DNA from: Clostridia bacterium
GTDB taxonomy: Bacteria; Bacillota; Clostridia; Oscillospirales; CAG-272
NCBI GenBank assembly: GCA_017455975.1
Contig: JAFTLK010000081.1
Location: forward strand, 1 to 32,200
Reading direction: 5' to 3'
DNA: 32,200 nt
A program made the position numbers and the translations under genes. Positions 15,177-25,033 of this stretch are shown here, one piece after another. How positions within the stretch are numbered: the stretch's first letter is position 1; each line of letters opens with the position of its first letter. The notes beneath the pieces were generated by a model. It had not been told where the DNA came from, did not search any database, and saw only the letters and a list, made by a program, of their open reading frames with translations.

Positions 15177-16454
15177 TTACTCAAGGAAGCCCTTATAGTG
15201 GCGCATGGTCATCTGTGCTTCGAGCTCACGGAAGGTTTCCAGAGCAACACCGACGATGATGAGCAGGGAGGAACCGCCGAATGCGATACCACCGAGCTTG
15301 TTGCCTGCGATCATGTTGATGATCAGCGGGAGAACAGCGATGAAAGCGAGGAACAGCGCACCGATGAGGATGAGCTTATTCAGAACGCGGGTGATATAGT
15401 CAGCAGTAGGCTTACCGGGACGCATACCCAGGATAAAGCCGCCGTTTTTCTTGAGGTTGTTGGCAACTTCAACGGGGTTGAAGGAAATGCCGACATAGAA
15501 GTAGTTGAACGCAATAATCAGGATGAAGAAGAGAATTGCGTAAACGGGAGAGGTGTAACTGAAGAAGTTTACAAAACCTTCCCAGAAAGATCCTGCCTTA
15601 GGCGGGAACATGACCGACATGGTCGAGGGGATTGCAACGATCGAGTTTGCAAAGATGATCGGCATGACGCCGGACATGTTGAGCTTCAGCGGAAGTGTCG
15701 TGGACTGGCCACCGAACATCTTACGGCCGACAACCTTCTTTGCATACTGAACGGGGAGTCTGCGTTCTGCGTTGGTCATGTAAATGACGAACACGAGAAT
15801 TGCGAGAGAAAGAACCGCAGCGATGACTGCAACGAGGACCTTTGCCCAGATTGCGTTCTGTGCTGCCAGCAGAGACGAGACGGATGCGGGAAGGCTTGCA
15901 ATGATGTTGCAGAAGAGGATCATGGAGATACCGTTGCCGATACCGTATTCATCGATCTTTTCTGCGAGCCACATGACAAGTGCGGTACCCGCGACGTAAC
16001 AGAGCATAACGACAATACGAATGAACGTGCTGTCGACGATCAGCGCGGATTCAATGTATCTGGTATAACCGAACGCGGTAACAAGACCGAGAATGATCGT
16101 ACCGACACGCGTGAACTGCGCGAGCTTCTTTCTGCCGTCATCTTCCTTTGCGATGCGTTCCAGCGCAGGAATTGCGATGGTAAGGAGCTGAATGACGATC
16201 TGTGCCGTAATGTACGGGGAGACAGACAGTGCGAACAGCGTTGCCTTGGAGAATGCATCACCGGAAAGAATGTTGAAATACTGGAAAATAGAACCATCTG
16301 TGTAAGTGTTGACCATCTGTGTCAGAAGATCTGCACTCAGAAACGGAACAGGGAGCACAGCACCCAGTCTGTAGAGAACCAGGATCATAACGGTGAAGAG
16401 AATCTTCTTCCGCAGTTCCGGGATCATCCAAGCGTTTCTTAAAGTCTGAAGCAC
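15177..16454 (-). CDS. secY: Protein translocase subunit SecY
   Basis: 425 residues, about ten transmembrane segments, the channel-forming core of SecYEG. Typical sequences: ELRKKILFTVMILVLYRLGA at the start, FNYFYVGISFNP and GMRPGKPTADYI in the region of the cytosolic loop that contacts SecA and the ribosome. Starts with GTG at 16452-16454, directly after the rplO stop (TAAGTG), with GAGGTG inside the end of rplO, so it should be coupled to L15 translation. Confidence 0.98.
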   Translation of the reverse strand: MLQTLRNAWMIPELRKKILFTVMILVLYRLGAVLPVPFLSADLLTQMVNTYTDGSIFQYFNILSGDAFSKATLFALSVSPYITAQIVIQLLTIAIPALERIAKEDDGRKKLAQFTRVGTIILGLVTAFGYTRYIESALIVDSTFIRIVVMLCYVAGTALVMWLAEKIDEYGIGNGISMILFCNIIASLPASVSSLLAAQNAIWAKVLVAVIAAVLSLAILVFVIYMTNAERRLPVQYAKKVVGRKMFGGQSTTLPLKLNMSGVMPIIFANSIVAIPSTMSVMFPPKAGSFWEGFVNFFSYTSPVYAILFFILIIAFNYFYVGISFNPVEVANNLKKNGGFILGMRPGKPTADYITRVLNKLILIGALFLAFIAVLPLIINMIAGNKLGGIAFGGSSLLIIVGVALETFRELEAQMTMRHYKGFLE

Positions 16455-16895
16455 TTAAATCACCTCAGTCTTTCCACCGACTGCTTCGATCTTCTCTTTT
16501 GCAGACGCTGAAAAGATTGATGCTTTGACGGTTAATTTCTTGCTGATTTCACCATTACCTAAAACCTTGATACCATCCTGGATGTCGTTGATGATACCGT
16601 TTTCGATAAGAGTATCTGCAGAAACAACGGATCCATCTTCAAAAACATTGAGTGCATCAACATTTACGATCGTGTAGTGTTTTGCGAATACGTTATGAAA
16701 ACCTCTCTTAGGAAGTCTTCTGTACAGCGGGATCTGACCGCCTTCGAAGCCAGGTCTTACACCGCCGCCAGTACGAGCGTTCTGACCCTTGTGACCCTTG
16801 CCGGCCGTCTTACCGTTACCGGATGCGGGACCACGGCCCTTGCGGTATACGGGCTTCGCGGAACCTGCTGCGGGAGAAAGTTCGTGGAGCTTCAT
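16455..16895 (-). CDS. rplO: 50S ribosomal protein L15
   Basis: 146 residues. Starts [20 protein letters not shown], followed by the glycine/lysine-rich stretch [20 protein letters not shown] that threads into 23S rRNA, and [25 protein letters not shown] before the ATG. Its stop abuts the secY start. Confidence 0.98.
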   Translation of the reverse strand: MKLHELSPAAGSAKPVYRKGRGPASGNGKTAGKGHKGQNARTGGGVRPGFEGGQIPLYRRLPKRGFHNVFAKHYTIVNVDALNVFEDGSVVSADTLIENGIINDIQDGIKVLGNGEISKKLTVKASIFSASAKEKIEAVGGKTEVI

Positions 16896-16919
16896 GTTTT
16901 TTCCTCCTGTCGATTTCGA

Positions 16920-17099
16920 TTAGACGTTCTCGACCTTTACAAGGTGTGCAAGAACATTGATTTTGCCTTGTGCGACTGCGTCGTTTGCAACAACGATGCA
17001 GCTGCCGATCTTATTCAGACCGAGGGACTTTGCAGTAGCCTTCTGGTTCGGCTTTGCACCGATGAGGCTCTTTGCCAGCGTAATCTTTACGTTTTCCAT
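16920..17099 (-). CDS. rpmD: 50S ribosomal protein L30
   Basis: 59 residues beginning MENVKITLAKSLIGAKPNQK, ending HLVKVENV. Start set at ATG 17099 with AAAGGAGG upstream; a longer in-frame reading would overlap rpsE. Standard short bacterial L30 between rpsE and rplO. Confidence 0.97.
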   Translation of the reverse strand: MENVKITLAKSLIGAKPNQKATAKSLGLNKIGSCIVVANDAVAQGKINVLAHLVKVENV

Positions 17100-17118
17100 T
17101 CTGCAAATCCTCCTTTGA

Positions 17119-17622
17119 TTAACCCTTGACCTGTTCGACGGAGATGCCGCGCATTGCAGCAACTTCTTCGACGTTGCGCAGAGACTTCAGACCTTCAAAG
17201 GTAGCCTTGACAACGTTGGTCGGGTTGTTGGTTCTCAGGCACTTGGTTCTGATATCCTTAATGCCTGCCATATCCAGGATCGCACGGACAGTACCGCCTG
17301 CGATGACACCGGTACCCTTTGCAGCGGGCTTGAGCATGACGCGGCCTGCGCCGAACTCACCGATGACTTCGTGGGGGATCGTGGTACCCTTAAGGGAAAC
17401 CGTGATCATGTTCTTCTTTGCGTCCTCAATACCTTTTCTGATTGCTTCCGGAACTTCTGCAGCCTTGCCCAGACCGTAACCGACATGTCCGTTTTCGTCA
17501 CCGACGATCATGATCGCAGCAAAGTGCGGAACACGACCACCCTTGACGGTCTTGGAAACACGGTTGATAACGACGAGCTTTTCCTTCAGTTCAACTGCAG
17601 ATGCATCAAATCTGTTTGCCAT
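17119..17622 (-). CDS. rpsE: 30S ribosomal protein S5
   Basis: 167 residues. Double-stranded RNA-binding N-terminal half ([37 protein letters not shown]) and C-terminal domain with [20 protein letters not shown]5 acts in decoding fidelity and mRNA entry. AGGAGG lies before the ATG; 17 bases after rplR. Confidence 0.98.
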   Translation of the reverse strand: MANRFDASAVELKEKLVVINRVSKTVKGGRVPHFAAIMIVGDENGHVGYGLGKAAEVPEAIRKGIEDAKKNMITVSLKGTTIPHEVIGEFGAGRVMLKPAAKGTGVIAGGTVRAILDMAGIKDIRTKCLRTNNPTNVVKATFEGLKSLRNVEEVAAMRGISVEQVKG

Positions 17623-17639
17623 GATATCCTCCTGCTTTC

Positions 17640-17999
17640 TCAGAACTTCAGGCCGGCTTCTCTTGCGCCGTCTGCCAGTTCCATGATACGGCCGTGGTAA
17701 AGGTAACCGGAGCGGTCGAATACGACGTTCTCAATACCCTTTTCCAGAGCTCTCTTTGCGAGAATTTCGCCGAGCTGCTTTGCGCCTTCCTTGTTTCCGC
17801 CATTGCCTTCAAAAGAAGCTTCAAGGGAGGAAGCAGAGACGAGCGTAACACCTGCGACGTCATCAATGATCTGTGCGGAGATGTTCTTATTGGAGCGGAA
17901 GACACACAGACGCGGTCTTTCAACCGTGCCGGAGATCTTTGCGCGGACTCTCTTATGTCTCTTAAGACGCTGTGCGTTGCTGTCTTTTCTTGTAACCAT
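17640..17999 (-). CDS. rplR: 50S ribosomal protein L18
   Basis: 119 residues. Basic start [15 protein letters not shown], then [20 protein letters not shown], and the end [21 protein letters not shown]18 binds 5S rRNA. AAAGGAG upstream of the ATG. Ends in TGA. Confidence 0.98.
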   Translation of the reverse strand: MVTRKDSNAQRLKRHKRVRAKISGTVERPRLCVFRSNKNISAQIIDDVAGVTLVSASSLEASFEGNGGNKEGAKQLGEILAKRALEKGIENVVFDRSGYLYHGRIMELADGAREAGLKF

Positions 18000-18017
18000 T
18001 CCTTAACACTCCTTTCT

Positions 18018-18557
18018 TTATTTACCGGTCTTACCGGCCTTGCGGCGGATGTGTTCATCGGCGTACTTGATGCCCTTGCCCTTATAGGGTTCCGGCGGTC
18101 TCTTTTCGCGGACCTGCGCTGCAACCTGACCAACCAGCTGCTTGTCGATGCCCTTGACGAGGATCGTGTTCTGGTCGGGGGTTTCAAAAGTAACACCGTC
18201 GATTTCGGCCATAACGACCGGATGGGAATAGCCGAGGTTCATGACGAGCTTCTTGCCTTCCTTAGCAACTCTGTAACCGACACCGTTGACTTCGAGCTTC
18301 TTTTCGTAGCCCTTGACAACACCTTCGACCATGTTCGCAACGAGCGTTCTGGACAGACCGTGCAGAGCGCGGTTTTCCTTTTCGTCGTTCGGACGGGTGA
18401 CATTGATTTCGGTACCGGTGACTTCGATCGTCATGTTCGGATGAATTGCCTGGGTTAACGTTCCCTTCGGACCCTTTACGGTAACTACGTTTGCGTCGTC
18501 AACCTTGACTTCGACGCCTGCGGGAACAGTAATCGGCTTTCTACCAATTCTGGACAT
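18018..18557 (-). CDS. rplF: 50S ribosomal protein L6
   Basis: 179 residues, start [15 protein letters not shown], second domain with GYSHPV and the conserved [20 protein letters not shown] near the C-terminus. L6 supports the sarcin-ricin region of the large subunit. AGGAGG upstream. Confidence 0.98.
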   Translation of the reverse strand: MSRIGRKPITVPAGVEVKVDDANVVTVKGPKGTLTQAIHPNMTIEVTGTEINVTRPNDEKENRALHGLSRTLVANMVEGVVKGYEKKLEVNGVGYRVAKEGKKLVMNLGYSHPVVMAEIDGVTFETPDQNTILVKGIDKQLVGQVAAQVREKRPPEPYKGKGIKYADEHIRRKAGKTGK

Positions 18558-18580
18558 ATTCTTTTACCTCCTGTTCCAAA

Positions 18581-18979
18581 TTACCATACAAAGGCGAGAA
18601 TTTCGCCGCCGACATTTTCCTGTCTTGCTTTCTTGTCGGTCATAACACCCTTAGAGGTAGATACGATCGCAATGCCCATACCGTTCATAACCTTCGGCAT
18701 ATCTTCGCAGTTGGAGTAGATTCTGAGACCGGGCTTGGAAACTCTTCTCAGACCCTGGATGACCTTGCCCTTGCCCTGGGTGTACTTGAGAACGATACGG
18801 ATGACGCCCTGCTTGCCGTCTTCAATGACCTGATAGGACTTGATGTAGCCCTCGGTCAGAAGAATGTCAGCAATCGCCTTCTTCATGTTGGATGCGGGAA
18901 TGTCTACAGATTCATGCTTTGCGTTGTTCGCATTTCTGATTCTTGTGAGCATGTCTGCAATAACGTCTGAAATTTGCAT
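18581..18979 (-). CDS. rpsH: 30S ribosomal protein S8
   Basis: 132 residues from [20 protein letters not shown], ending with [21 protein letters not shown]8 binds the central domain of 16S rRNA and represses the spc operon in E. coli by binding mRNA. Start at ATG 18979 has GGAGG upstream; the frame stays open a little further but without conserved sequence. Preceded by an exceptional 364-base non-coding spacer. Confidence 0.98.
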   Translation of the reverse strand: MQISDVIADMLTRIRNANNAKHESVDIPASNMKKAIADILLTEGYIKSYQVIEDGKQGVIRIVLKYTQGKGKVIQGLRRVSKPGLRIYSNCEDMPKVMNGMGIAIVSTSKGVMTDKKARQENVGGEILAFVW

Positions 18980-19343
18980 GTTGTTTTCCTCCTTAATGCA
19001 AGTTATGATATTGAATGTGCAGGGAATCCTTACAACCTTTGAACCCCCTGGCCTTCTCACCTGCTGCCGGGTGTTTCATGGCAGGCGTTGTTTTACGCCG
19101 TCATGTTCCGGCGGCTAATCGGCGGTTAACGCTGTGAGATGCGTTCCTTCCGATAAGTTTGGAGCGTTTATATAGGGATCGGCTCAGTTCCCGTATGCGG
19201 CGTGAGCGCCGCGCGGAAACGTCTTTGCACAACACCGAGGGTAAACGGCGTTGTACGTTTACCGAACTCCTCTGATTTAGGTGCCGCGTATTTACGCGGA
19301 CTTGCGGCTCACATTCTGTGAGCCCGGCTGTAACCGGTATATA
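18980..19343 (-). other. Long structured non-coding spacer between rpsZ and rpsH (candidate regulatory RNA)
   Basis: These two genes are normally only tens of bases apart. In transcript order the spacer offers hairpin GGCTCACA-GAA-TGTGAGCC (19306-19324), hairpin CCGCGT-AAAT-ACGCGG (19284-19299), two mutually exclusive pairings built on GTAAACG/CGTTTAC (19241-19262) and ACAACGCCG/CGGTGTTGT (19229-19254), a GGCG-CTCA-CGCC stem (19199-19210), and a 14-base sequence shared with the rpsJ leader (19065-19078). No coding potential or clear promoter was seen. A ribosomal-protein or metabolite-responsive element is possible; a decayed gene or inserted repeat is the alternative. Confidence 0.55.
19065..19078. 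repeat. 14-base sequence identical to one in the rpsJ leader
   Basis: TGCCGGGTGTTTCA on the plus strand, same as 26288-26301; a near copy lies at 26172-26185. All lie in non-coding parts of the ribosomal transcript, in the same orientation. Confidence 0.6.
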
Positions 19344-19529
19344 TTACCAGGAAGCCTTCTTAACGCCGGGGATCTGACCCTTGTAAGCCAGCTCGCGGAA
19401 GCAGATACGGCAGATACCGTACTTACGCATGTATGCGTGAGGACGACCACAGATCTTGCATCTGGTGTATTCTCTGGTAGAGAACTTCTGCGGCTTCTGC
19501 TGCTTTAAAACCATAGCCTTCTTTGCCAT
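19344..19529 (-). CDS. rpsZ: 30S ribosomal protein S14, zinc-binding short form
   Basis: 61 residues, the short type Z S14. Two CxxC pairs ([20 protein letters not shown]) form the zinc site. [10 protein letters not shown] start with GAGGAG upstream. It follows rplE by 13 bases, then the long spacer separates it from rpsH. Confidence 0.98.
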   Translation of the reverse strand: MAKKAMVLKQQKPQKFSTREYTRCKICGRPHAYMRKYGICRICFRELAYKGQIPGVKKASW

Positions 19530-19542
19530 CTTGTATCTCCTC

Positions 19543-20082
19543 TTACTTTGCGAACGGAGCGCCCATCATGGTGAGCAGATCTCTTGCCTGTTCGTCGTTT
19601 TCAGCTGTTGTAACAAATGCGATATCCATACCGCGGATCTTTTCGACCTTGTCGTACTCGATTTCCGGGAAGATAAGCTGTTCCTTGAGACCCAGGGAGT
19701 AGTTGCCTCTGCCGTCGAAAGCATTGGGGTTGATACCCTTGAAGTCACGGACACGGGGAAGTGCGAAGTTGAAGAGCTTATCAGCGAATTCGTACATTCT
19801 CTCGCCGCGCAGCGTAACCTTGACGCCGAGCTTCATACCCTCACGAACCTTGAAGTTTGCGACGGACTTGCGAGCGGTCGTTGCAACTGCCTTCTGACCT
19901 GCGATCATGGAGATCTCAGCGATGACAGAATCGATGACCTTTGCGTTTTCACGAGCATCGCCGCAGCCGACGTTGATAACGATCTTATCAAGCTTCGGGA
20001 TCTGCATGGGGCTCTTGTACTCGTACTTCTTCATCAATGCGGGAGCAACCTCGGACTTGTAGAGTTCTCTCATTCTAGACAT
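19543..20082 (-). CDS. rplE: 50S ribosomal protein L5
   Basis: 179 residues. [20 protein letters not shown] start, then [36 protein letters not shown] and the end [21 protein letters not shown]5 contacts 5S rRNA and the P-site tRNA. GGAGGTG precedes the ATG. Confidence 0.98.
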   Translation of the reverse strand: MSRMRELYKSEVAPALMKKYEYKSPMQIPKLDKIVINVGCGDARENAKVIDSVIAEISMIAGQKAVATTARKSVANFKVREGMKLGVKVTLRGERMYEFADKLFNFALPRVRDFKGINPNAFDGRGNYSLGLKEQLIFPEIEYDKVEKIRGMDIAFVTTAENDEQARDLLTMMGAPFAK

Positions 20083-20102
20083 TTCAATTCACCTCCGCAT
20101 TA

Positions 20103-20420
20103 TTACAGTTCGCTGCCGCACTTGGTGCAGACGCGGGTCTTCTTGCCGTCGACCTCATTGGTCTTGACGCGAACACCCTTGCCGCACTTGGAGCAGTACA
20201 GCTGAACCTTGGATGCATACATTGCACCCTCAACCTTTACGATACCGCCGGTTTCGCCCTGTCTTCTGGGCTTGACGTGCTTGGAAACGATGTTGACACC
20301 CTCGACAATAACCTTGCCTTCCTTGAGGGAAACTTCAACAACCTTACCCTGCTTGCCTTTGTCCTTACCGGAGATTACGATAACGGTATCATCCTTCTTA
20401 ACATGAAGCTGCTTAGCCAT
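20103..20420 (-). CDS. rplX: 50S ribosomal protein L24
   Basis: 105 residues. KOW motif near the start (DDTVIVISGKDKGKQGKVVE) and a C-terminal zinc-ribbon with two CxxC pairs (CSKCGKG and CTKCGSEL), common in Gram-positive L24. It starts assembly of the large subunit. AGGAGG upstream. Confidence 0.98.
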   Translation of the reverse strand: MAKQLHVKKDDTVIVISGKDKGKQGKVVEVSLKEGKVIVEGVNIVSKHVKPRRQGETGGIVKVEGAMYASKVQLYCSKCGKGVRVKTNEVDGKKTRVCTKCGSEL

Positions 20421-20438
20421 ATTACCAAAAACCTCCTA

Positions 20439-20807
20439 TTAAAGTACTTCGGGAGCGAGGGAGAGGATCTTCAGATAATCCTTTTCACGAAGCTCTCTTG
20501 CGACCGGGCCAAAAATACGGGTTCCGCGGGGCGTGCCATCATCCTTGATGATGACTGCTGCGTTTTCATCAAACTTAATGTAAGAGCCGTCAGCGCGCTT
20601 CAGACCCTTTGCGGTCCGAACGACGACTGCCTTTACAACTTCGCCTTTTTTGACCTGACCATTCGGTGCTGCCTTCTTAACAGCACAAACGACAACGTCA
20701 CCGATATTTGCATATCTTCTGCCGGTACCGCCAAGAACGCGAATGCACATGAGTTCCTTCGCACCGGTGTTGTCGGCTACATTCATTAAAGACTGCTGCT
20801 GTAACAC
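20439..20807 (-). CDS. rplN: 50S ribosomal protein L14
   Basis: 122 residues. Reads [20 protein letters not shown] after the first codon, matching the L14 start, and ends [15 protein letters not shown]. The start codon is GTG (20805-20807), with GGAGG 10 bases upstream; the in-frame ATG seven codons later would remove conserved residues. L14 lies at the subunit interface. Confidence 0.97.
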   Translation of the reverse strand: MLQQQSLMNVADNTGAKELMCIRVLGGTGRRYANIGDVVVCAVKKAAPNGQVKKGEVVKAVVVRTAKGLKRADGSYIKFDENAAVIIKDDGTPRGTRIFGPVARELREKDYLKILSLAPEVL

Positions 20808-20871
20808 TTTGTCTTTTCCTCCTTATTCACTGTTTTCACAGACTCAATTTCACGCGATCTGTAAGAAACAA

Positions 20872-21126
20872 TTACTTTGCTTTTTCGATTACTTCAACGA
20901 GTCTCCATCTCTTATCCTTGGAGAGCGGTCTCGTTTCCATAATTTCAACCTTATCGCCGATCTTGCACTCGTTGTTTTCGTCGTGTGCCTTCAGCTTGAT
21001 GGATCTCTTCATGATCTTGCCGTAAAGCGGATGCTTGACGTTATCTTCGATCAGGACAACGATGGTCTTATCCATCTTGTCAGATACAACCTTACCAACT
21101 CTGGTCTTTCTGAGGTTTCTTTCCAT
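20872..21126 (-). CDS. rpsQ: 30S ribosomal protein S17
   Basis: 84 residues from [22 protein letters not shown]-fold, with [20 protein letters not shown]. The ATG at 21126 has AAGGAG 8 bases upstream; a GTG three codons earlier overlaps that site and is rejected. A 64-base gap to rplN follows. Confidence 0.97.
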   Translation of the reverse strand: MERNLRKTRVGKVVSDKMDKTIVVLIEDNVKHPLYGKIMKRSIKLKAHDENNECKIGDKVEIMETRPLSKDKRWRLVEVIEKAK

Positions 21127-21147
21127 TTCTGACACTCCTTCCTGCTC

Positions 21148-21354
21148 TTACGCGTTCTTGGAAGCTTCTGCTTCCTTCTGGCGAAGAACGGTCATAACAC
21201 GTGCAATATCCTTCTTCACGTCGACAATTTTATGAGGATTGTCAAGCTGGTTGATTGCGTGCTGGAAGCGAAGATGGAAGAGTTCGCTTTTCAGTTCCTT
21301 GAATTTTGCTTCAAGTTCAGCGACAGACAGATCTCTTAATTCCTTTGCTTTCAC
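21148..21354 (-). CDS. rpmC: 50S ribosomal protein L29
   Basis: 68 residues, helical hairpin: [20 protein letters not shown] and [19 protein letters not shown] start (21352-21354), GGAGG 8 bases before it inside the end of rplP. L29 lies at the tunnel exit near L23. Confidence 0.97.
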   Translation of the reverse strand: MKAKELRDLSVAELEAKFKELKSELFHLRFQHAINQLDNPHKIVDVKKDIARVMTVLRQKEAEASKNA

Positions 21355-21357
21355 TGC

Positions 21358-21783
21358 TTATACCTCCTCAGCTTCGTTCTCTTTGATCATGAACTTTGTC
21401 TTGATCGGGAGCTTGTTGCCGGCCAGACGCATAGCTTCGCGTGCAACTTCGGGAGCAACGCCGTCCATTTCGAACAGGACTCTGCCGGGCTTGACTACTG
21501 CGACCCAGTATTCGGGAGAACCCTTACCGGAACCCATTCGGGTTTCAGCAGGCTTTTCGGTGATGGGCTTGTCCGGGAAAATCTTGATCCAGACCTGACC
21601 GCCACGCTTGATATAACGGGTCATTGCGATACGGGCTGCTTCGATCTGCTTGGAGGAGATCCATGCGGGTTCGCAAGCGACCAGACCGTACTGACCGTTG
21701 GTGATTTCTGCACCGCGGTAGGCCTTACCGGTCAGTCTGCCTCTGTGTACGCGTCTGTATTTTACTCTCTTCGGAATTAACAT
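21358..21783 (-). CDS. rplP: 50S ribosomal protein L16
   Basis: 141 residues. [20 protein letters not shown] start, [20 protein letters not shown] and [20 protein letters not shown], the loop near the A-site tRNA elbow. The ATG overlaps the rpsC stop (TAATG), so translation is coupled. Confidence 0.98.
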   Translation of the reverse strand: MLIPKRVKYRRVHRGRLTGKAYRGAEITNGQYGLVACEPAWISSKQIEAARIAMTRYIKRGGQVWIKIFPDKPITEKPAETRMGSGKGSPEYWVAVVKPGRVLFEMDGVAPEVAREAMRLAGNKLPIKTKFMIKENEAEEV

Positions 21784-22541
21784 TACTTGTTGCCTCCTTC
21801 TCTCGGAGTTCTGGGACCTCTTCTCTGGCCGTCTCTGTTGTCGCGGCGGTCACCGAAGTTTCTTCTCGGGCGGTTCTGCTTTTCTTCAGCGGGAGCCGCA
21901 TTGTGTCTGCCGTCTGCAAGGACTTCGCCCTTGTAGATCCAGGTCTTGACACCGATCTTACCGTAAGTGGTGGATGCTTCTGCAAAGCCGTAGTCGATAT
22001 CAGCTCTCAGCGTCTGCAGCGGGATGGTACCCTCGTGGTAGTGCTCGCTGCGCGCGATTTCTGCGCCGCCGAGACGACCGGAAACGGTAACCTTGATACC
22101 CTTTGCGCCGAGCTTCATCGTTCTGCCGATGGACATCTTCATTGCACGGCGGAAGGAAACTCTTTCTTCCAGCTGAGCTGCGATGTTTTCAGCGACGAGC
22201 TGTGCATTCAGGTCGGGGCTCTTGATTTCAACGACATTGACGGAAACCGGAGCCTTGACGATCGCTTCGCATTCGAGTCTGAGCTTTTCGATTTCAGCAC
22301 CGCCGCGTCCGATAACGATACCGGGCTTTGCGCAGTGGATGAAGATCTTGACTCTTTCTCTGTCGCGTTCGATTTCGATCTGCGGAACGCCAGCCTTGTA
22401 CAGCTTGTTCTTCAGATACTTTCTCAGATTATAGTCGGAAACAATGGTGTCGCCGAACTGCTTGTCGGAAACGAACCATCTGGAATCCCAGTTCTTGATA
22501 ACGCCGACACGGATACCGTGCGGATTAACCTTCTGACCCAT
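21783..22541 (-). CDS. rpsC: 30S ribosomal protein S3
   Basis: 252 residues. [20 protein letters not shown] start, KH domain with [16 protein letters not shown], then [17 protein letters not shown] long Arg/Gly/Asn-rich tail (from about residue 225) is rather extended. S3 forms the mRNA entry channel with S4 and S5. AAGGAGG upstream; overlaps rplP by one base. Confidence 0.98.
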   Translation of the reverse strand: MGQKVNPHGIRVGVIKNWDSRWFVSDKQFGDTIVSDYNLRKYLKNKLYKAGVPQIEIERDRERVKIFIHCAKPGIVIGRGGAEIEKLRLECEAIVKAPVSVNVVEIKSPDLNAQLVAENIAAQLEERVSFRRAMKMSIGRTMKLGAKGIKVTVSGRLGGAEIARSEHYHEGTIPLQTLRADIDYGFAEASTTYGKIGVKTWIYKGEVLADGRHNAAPAEEKQNRPRRNFGDRRDNRDGQRRGPRTPREGGNK

Positions 22542-22568
22542 AAAAAACGTTTAACCTCCTTCTTGAGA

Positions 22569-22904
22569 TTATTCTTTTTCGGAAACAACCATCGTTACAT
22601 GGCTGGTTCTCTTGAAAATTCTGTATGCGCGGCCCTGCGCTCTGGGCATGATTCTCTTCAGTGTGGGACCGGGGGTTACAAAGCAGGTGGAAACGTACAG
22701 CTTGGAGACATCCATGCCGAAGTTGTTTTCTGCGTTTGCTACCGCGCTCGCCAGCAGCTTTTCGAGAGATTCACAAGCGATCTTGTTTGTATTCTTCAGA
22801 ATCGCCATAGCGGTTGCGACGTCCTTGCCACGGATCAGGTCGAGAACGATCGAAACCTTGCGCGGGGAAATTCTTGCATATTTTAAGTATGCCTTAGCTT
22901 CCAT
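22569..22904 (-). CDS. rplV: 50S ribosomal protein L22
   Basis: 111 residues. [20 protein letters not shown] start and the beta-hairpin region ending [20 protein letters not shown], which lines the exit tunnel. GGAGG before the ATG. Confidence 0.98.
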   Translation of the reverse strand: MEAKAYLKYARISPRKVSIVLDLIRGKDVATAMAILKNTNKIACESLEKLLASAVANAENNFGMDVSKLYVSTCFVTPGPTLKRIMPRAQGRAYRIFKRTSHVTMVVSEKE

Positions 22905-22944
22905 GTTTCATTTTCCTCCTCTCGCTTGGTGCGAATCTGTTTTA

Positions 22945-23226
22945 TCAGTTACCGTTATTGGATGTCTTAGTACCGGCGTGACCCTTGAAGGTTCTGGTCG
23001 GTGCGAATTCACCCAGCTTGTGTCCAACCATATCCTCGGTAACATATACCGGGACATGCTTTCTTCCGTCGTAAACGGCGATCGTGTGACCGACGAATTC
23101 CGGGAAAATTGTGGAAGCACGGGACCAAGTCTTGATGACCTGCTTGTTGCCACTGTCGTTCATTGCGCAAATTCTGGAGTACAGCTTTGCTTCTACGAAG
23201 GGACCCTTTTTCAGGCTTCTGCTCAT
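22945..23226 (-). CDS. rpsS: 30S ribosomal protein S19
   Basis: 93 residues. [20 protein letters not shown] start, then [20 protein letters not shown] and [20 protein letters not shown]. Head of the small subunit, next to S13. AGGAGG upstream. Ends in TGA. Confidence 0.98.
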   Translation of the reverse strand: MSRSLKKGPFVEAKLYSRICAMNDSGNKQVIKTWSRASTIFPEFVGHTIAVYDGRKHVPVYVTEDMVGHKLGEFAPTRTFKGHAGTKTSNNGN

Positions 23227-23243
23227 ATTCGTTGCCTCCTATC

Positions 23244-24077
23244 TTATTTACCGTTTCTGTGTTTGACAATGAACTTTTCGGTTCTTGCCTTCTTGCTTCT
23301 GGTCTTATAACCGTTGGTGGGCTTACCCCAAGGAGTTACAGGGGTCGGACGACCGATCGGTGCGCGGCCTTCACCACCACCGTGCGGGTGATCGCAGGGG
23401 TTCATGACGGAACCGCGAACGTGCGGGCGGATACCCTTGTGTCTGGTCTTACCTGCCTTACCGACCATGACATTTGCGTGGTCGATGTTGGAAACGGTAC
23501 CGATGGTAGCGACGCAGTTGAGGCGAACAAGGCGAACTTCACCGGAGGGAAGTCTGACCTGTGCCATGCCGTTTTCCTTAGCCATCAGCTGTGCTGCGCA
23601 GCCTGCGGAGCGAACGAGCTGACCGCCCTTGCCGGGATACAGTTCAATGTTGTAGATGAACGTACCGACAGGAATGTTTTCGATCGGCAGGGTGTTGCCG
23701 GGCTTGATATCAGCGGAAGCACCGGAGTAAACGGTATCGCCTGCGGTGAGACCCTGCGGAGCGATGATATACTTCTTGGTGCCGTCCTCATACTGGATGA
23801 GTGCGATATAAGCGGTTCTGTTGGGGTCGTATTCGATACCGATGACCTTTGCGGGAACATCAAGGGTCTGGCGCTTGAAGTCGATAATTCTGTACTTCTG
23901 CTTGTTGCCGCCGCCATGGTGACGGACGGTGATCTTACCGTAGTTGTTACGTCCGGCGTGCTTCTTCTTGATCTGAACGAGAGACTTCTCGGGGGTGAAC
24001 TTCGTGATTTCCTCGAAGCTCGGAACCGACATGTTTCTTCTCGCCGGAGTAGTGGGCTTATACTTAATGGTAGGCAT
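23244..24077 (-). CDS. rplB: 50S ribosomal protein L2
   Basis: 277 residues, normal length. Conserved stretches: [20 protein letters not shown] and the peptidyl-transferase-proximal [20 protein letters not shown] with the essential His of that region. GGAGG precedes the ATG. Confidence 0.99.
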   Translation of the reverse strand: MPTIKYKPTTPARRNMSVPSFEEITKFTPEKSLVQIKKKHAGRNNYGKITVRHHGGGNKQKYRIIDFKRQTLDVPAKVIGIEYDPNRTAYIALIQYEDGTKKYIIAPQGLTAGDTVYSGASADIKPGNTLPIENIPVGTFIYNIELYPGKGGQLVRSAGCAAQLMAKENGMAQVRLPSGEVRLVRLNCVATIGTVSNIDHANVMVGKAGKTRHKGIRPHVRGSVMNPCDHPHGGGEGRAPIGRPTPVTPWGKPTNGYKTRSKKARTEKFIVKHRNGK

Positions 24078-24096
24078 TCTTTACACTCCCTCCGAA

Positions 24097-24390
24097 TTAC
24101 ATCATGCCGTCGAAGAATTCGATGGTCTTGGAGTCAGCCTTCAGGGTGACGATTGCCTTCTTCCAAGCCTTGGTATAACCGCGGTTATAACCCATTCTCT
24201 TCGGCTTCTTCTTCATGTTAATGGTGTTTACACATTCAACCTCGACTCCGAACATCTCAGCGACTGCCTTTGCAATTTCGGGCTTGGTTGCGTCCTTTGC
24301 TACTTCAAAGACGTACTTCTTTGCTTCGATCATCATCATGGAGTTCTCGGTGATGATGGGTCTTACGATAATGTCCTGAACAGCTTTCAT
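24097..24390 (-). CDS. rplW: 50S ribosomal protein L23
   Basis: 97 residues. DIIVRPIITENSMMMIEAKK start, KYVFEVAKDATKPEIAKAVA. L23 sits at the tunnel exit and docks trigger factor and SRP. The ATG overlaps the rplD stop by one base, with AGGAGG inside rplD. Confidence 0.98.
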   Translation of the reverse strand: MKAVQDIIVRPIITENSMMMIEAKKYVFEVAKDATKPEIAKAVAEMFGVEVECVNTINMKKKPKRMGYNRGYTKAWKKAIVTLKADSKTIEFFDGMM

Positions 24391-25013
24391 TATGCGTATA
24401 CCTCCTGCATCTTTTCTGCAGCACCCTTTGCAACGACGAAGAGATTGCAGTTAAGAATGTCGTAAACATTCAGGGTGTTGACGTAAGCAATCTTAACGCC
24501 TGCGATGTTGGACAGACTCTTGTATACGCAATCGTTCTTCTCTTCGAGAACGACGAGTGCCTTCTTCTGGAAGCCTACAGCCTTCAGCATGTCGGCCATA
24601 ACCTTCGTCTTGTATTCGGTAGCGGTGATCGCGTCGATAACGACCATTTCACCACCTGCGACCTTGGAAGACAGAGCGGACTGCATTGCAACTCTCTTGG
24701 TCTTCTTGTTCAGGTCAACGCGGTAGGTTCTCGGCTTCGGGCCAAGAGCGATACCACCGTGTGTCCACTGAGGAGAACGGGTGGAACCCTGTCTTGCTCT
24801 GCCGGTACCCTTCTGCTTCCACGGCTTGATGCCGCCGCCGGAAACTTCTGCTCTTGTCAGGGTGGACTGTGTACCCTGTCTCTGGTTCAGAAGGAATGCT
24901 CTGACTGCTGCGTGCAGAACTGCCTGATTGATTTCTGCGCCGAACACAGCGTCATTCAGTTCCATGGTACCGACTTCTGCGCCGGCCATGTTGAGAACTT
25001 TGATATTAGCCAT
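24390..25013 (-). CDS. rplD: 50S ribosomal protein L4
   Basis: 207 residues. LNQRQGTQSTLTRAEVSGGG and KPWKQKGTGRARQGSTRSPQ, the extended loop that reaches the exit tunnel. In E. coli L4 represses the S10 operon through its leader; here the leader is long, so similar control is possible but unproven. AAGGAGG upstream. Confidence 0.98.
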   Translation of the reverse strand: MANIKVLNMAGAEVGTMELNDAVFGAEINQAVLHAAVRAFLLNQRQGTQSTLTRAEVSGGGIKPWKQKGTGRARQGSTRSPQWTHGGIALGPKPRTYRVDLNKKTKRVAMQSALSSKVAGGEMVVIDAITATEYKTKVMADMLKAVGFQKKALVVLEEKNDCVYKSLSNIAGVKIAYVNTLNVYDILNCNLFVVAKGAAEKMQEVYA

Positions 25014-25033
25014 TGTTTATTTCCTCCTTCCGA

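Noticed and set aside
14205..16442. 745-codon open frame on the plus strand opposite adk and secY
   Set aside because: It is the antisense shadow of real, highly conserved genes: no ribosome site, no domain, and composition rich in Asp/Asn/Cys typical of reversed codon bias.
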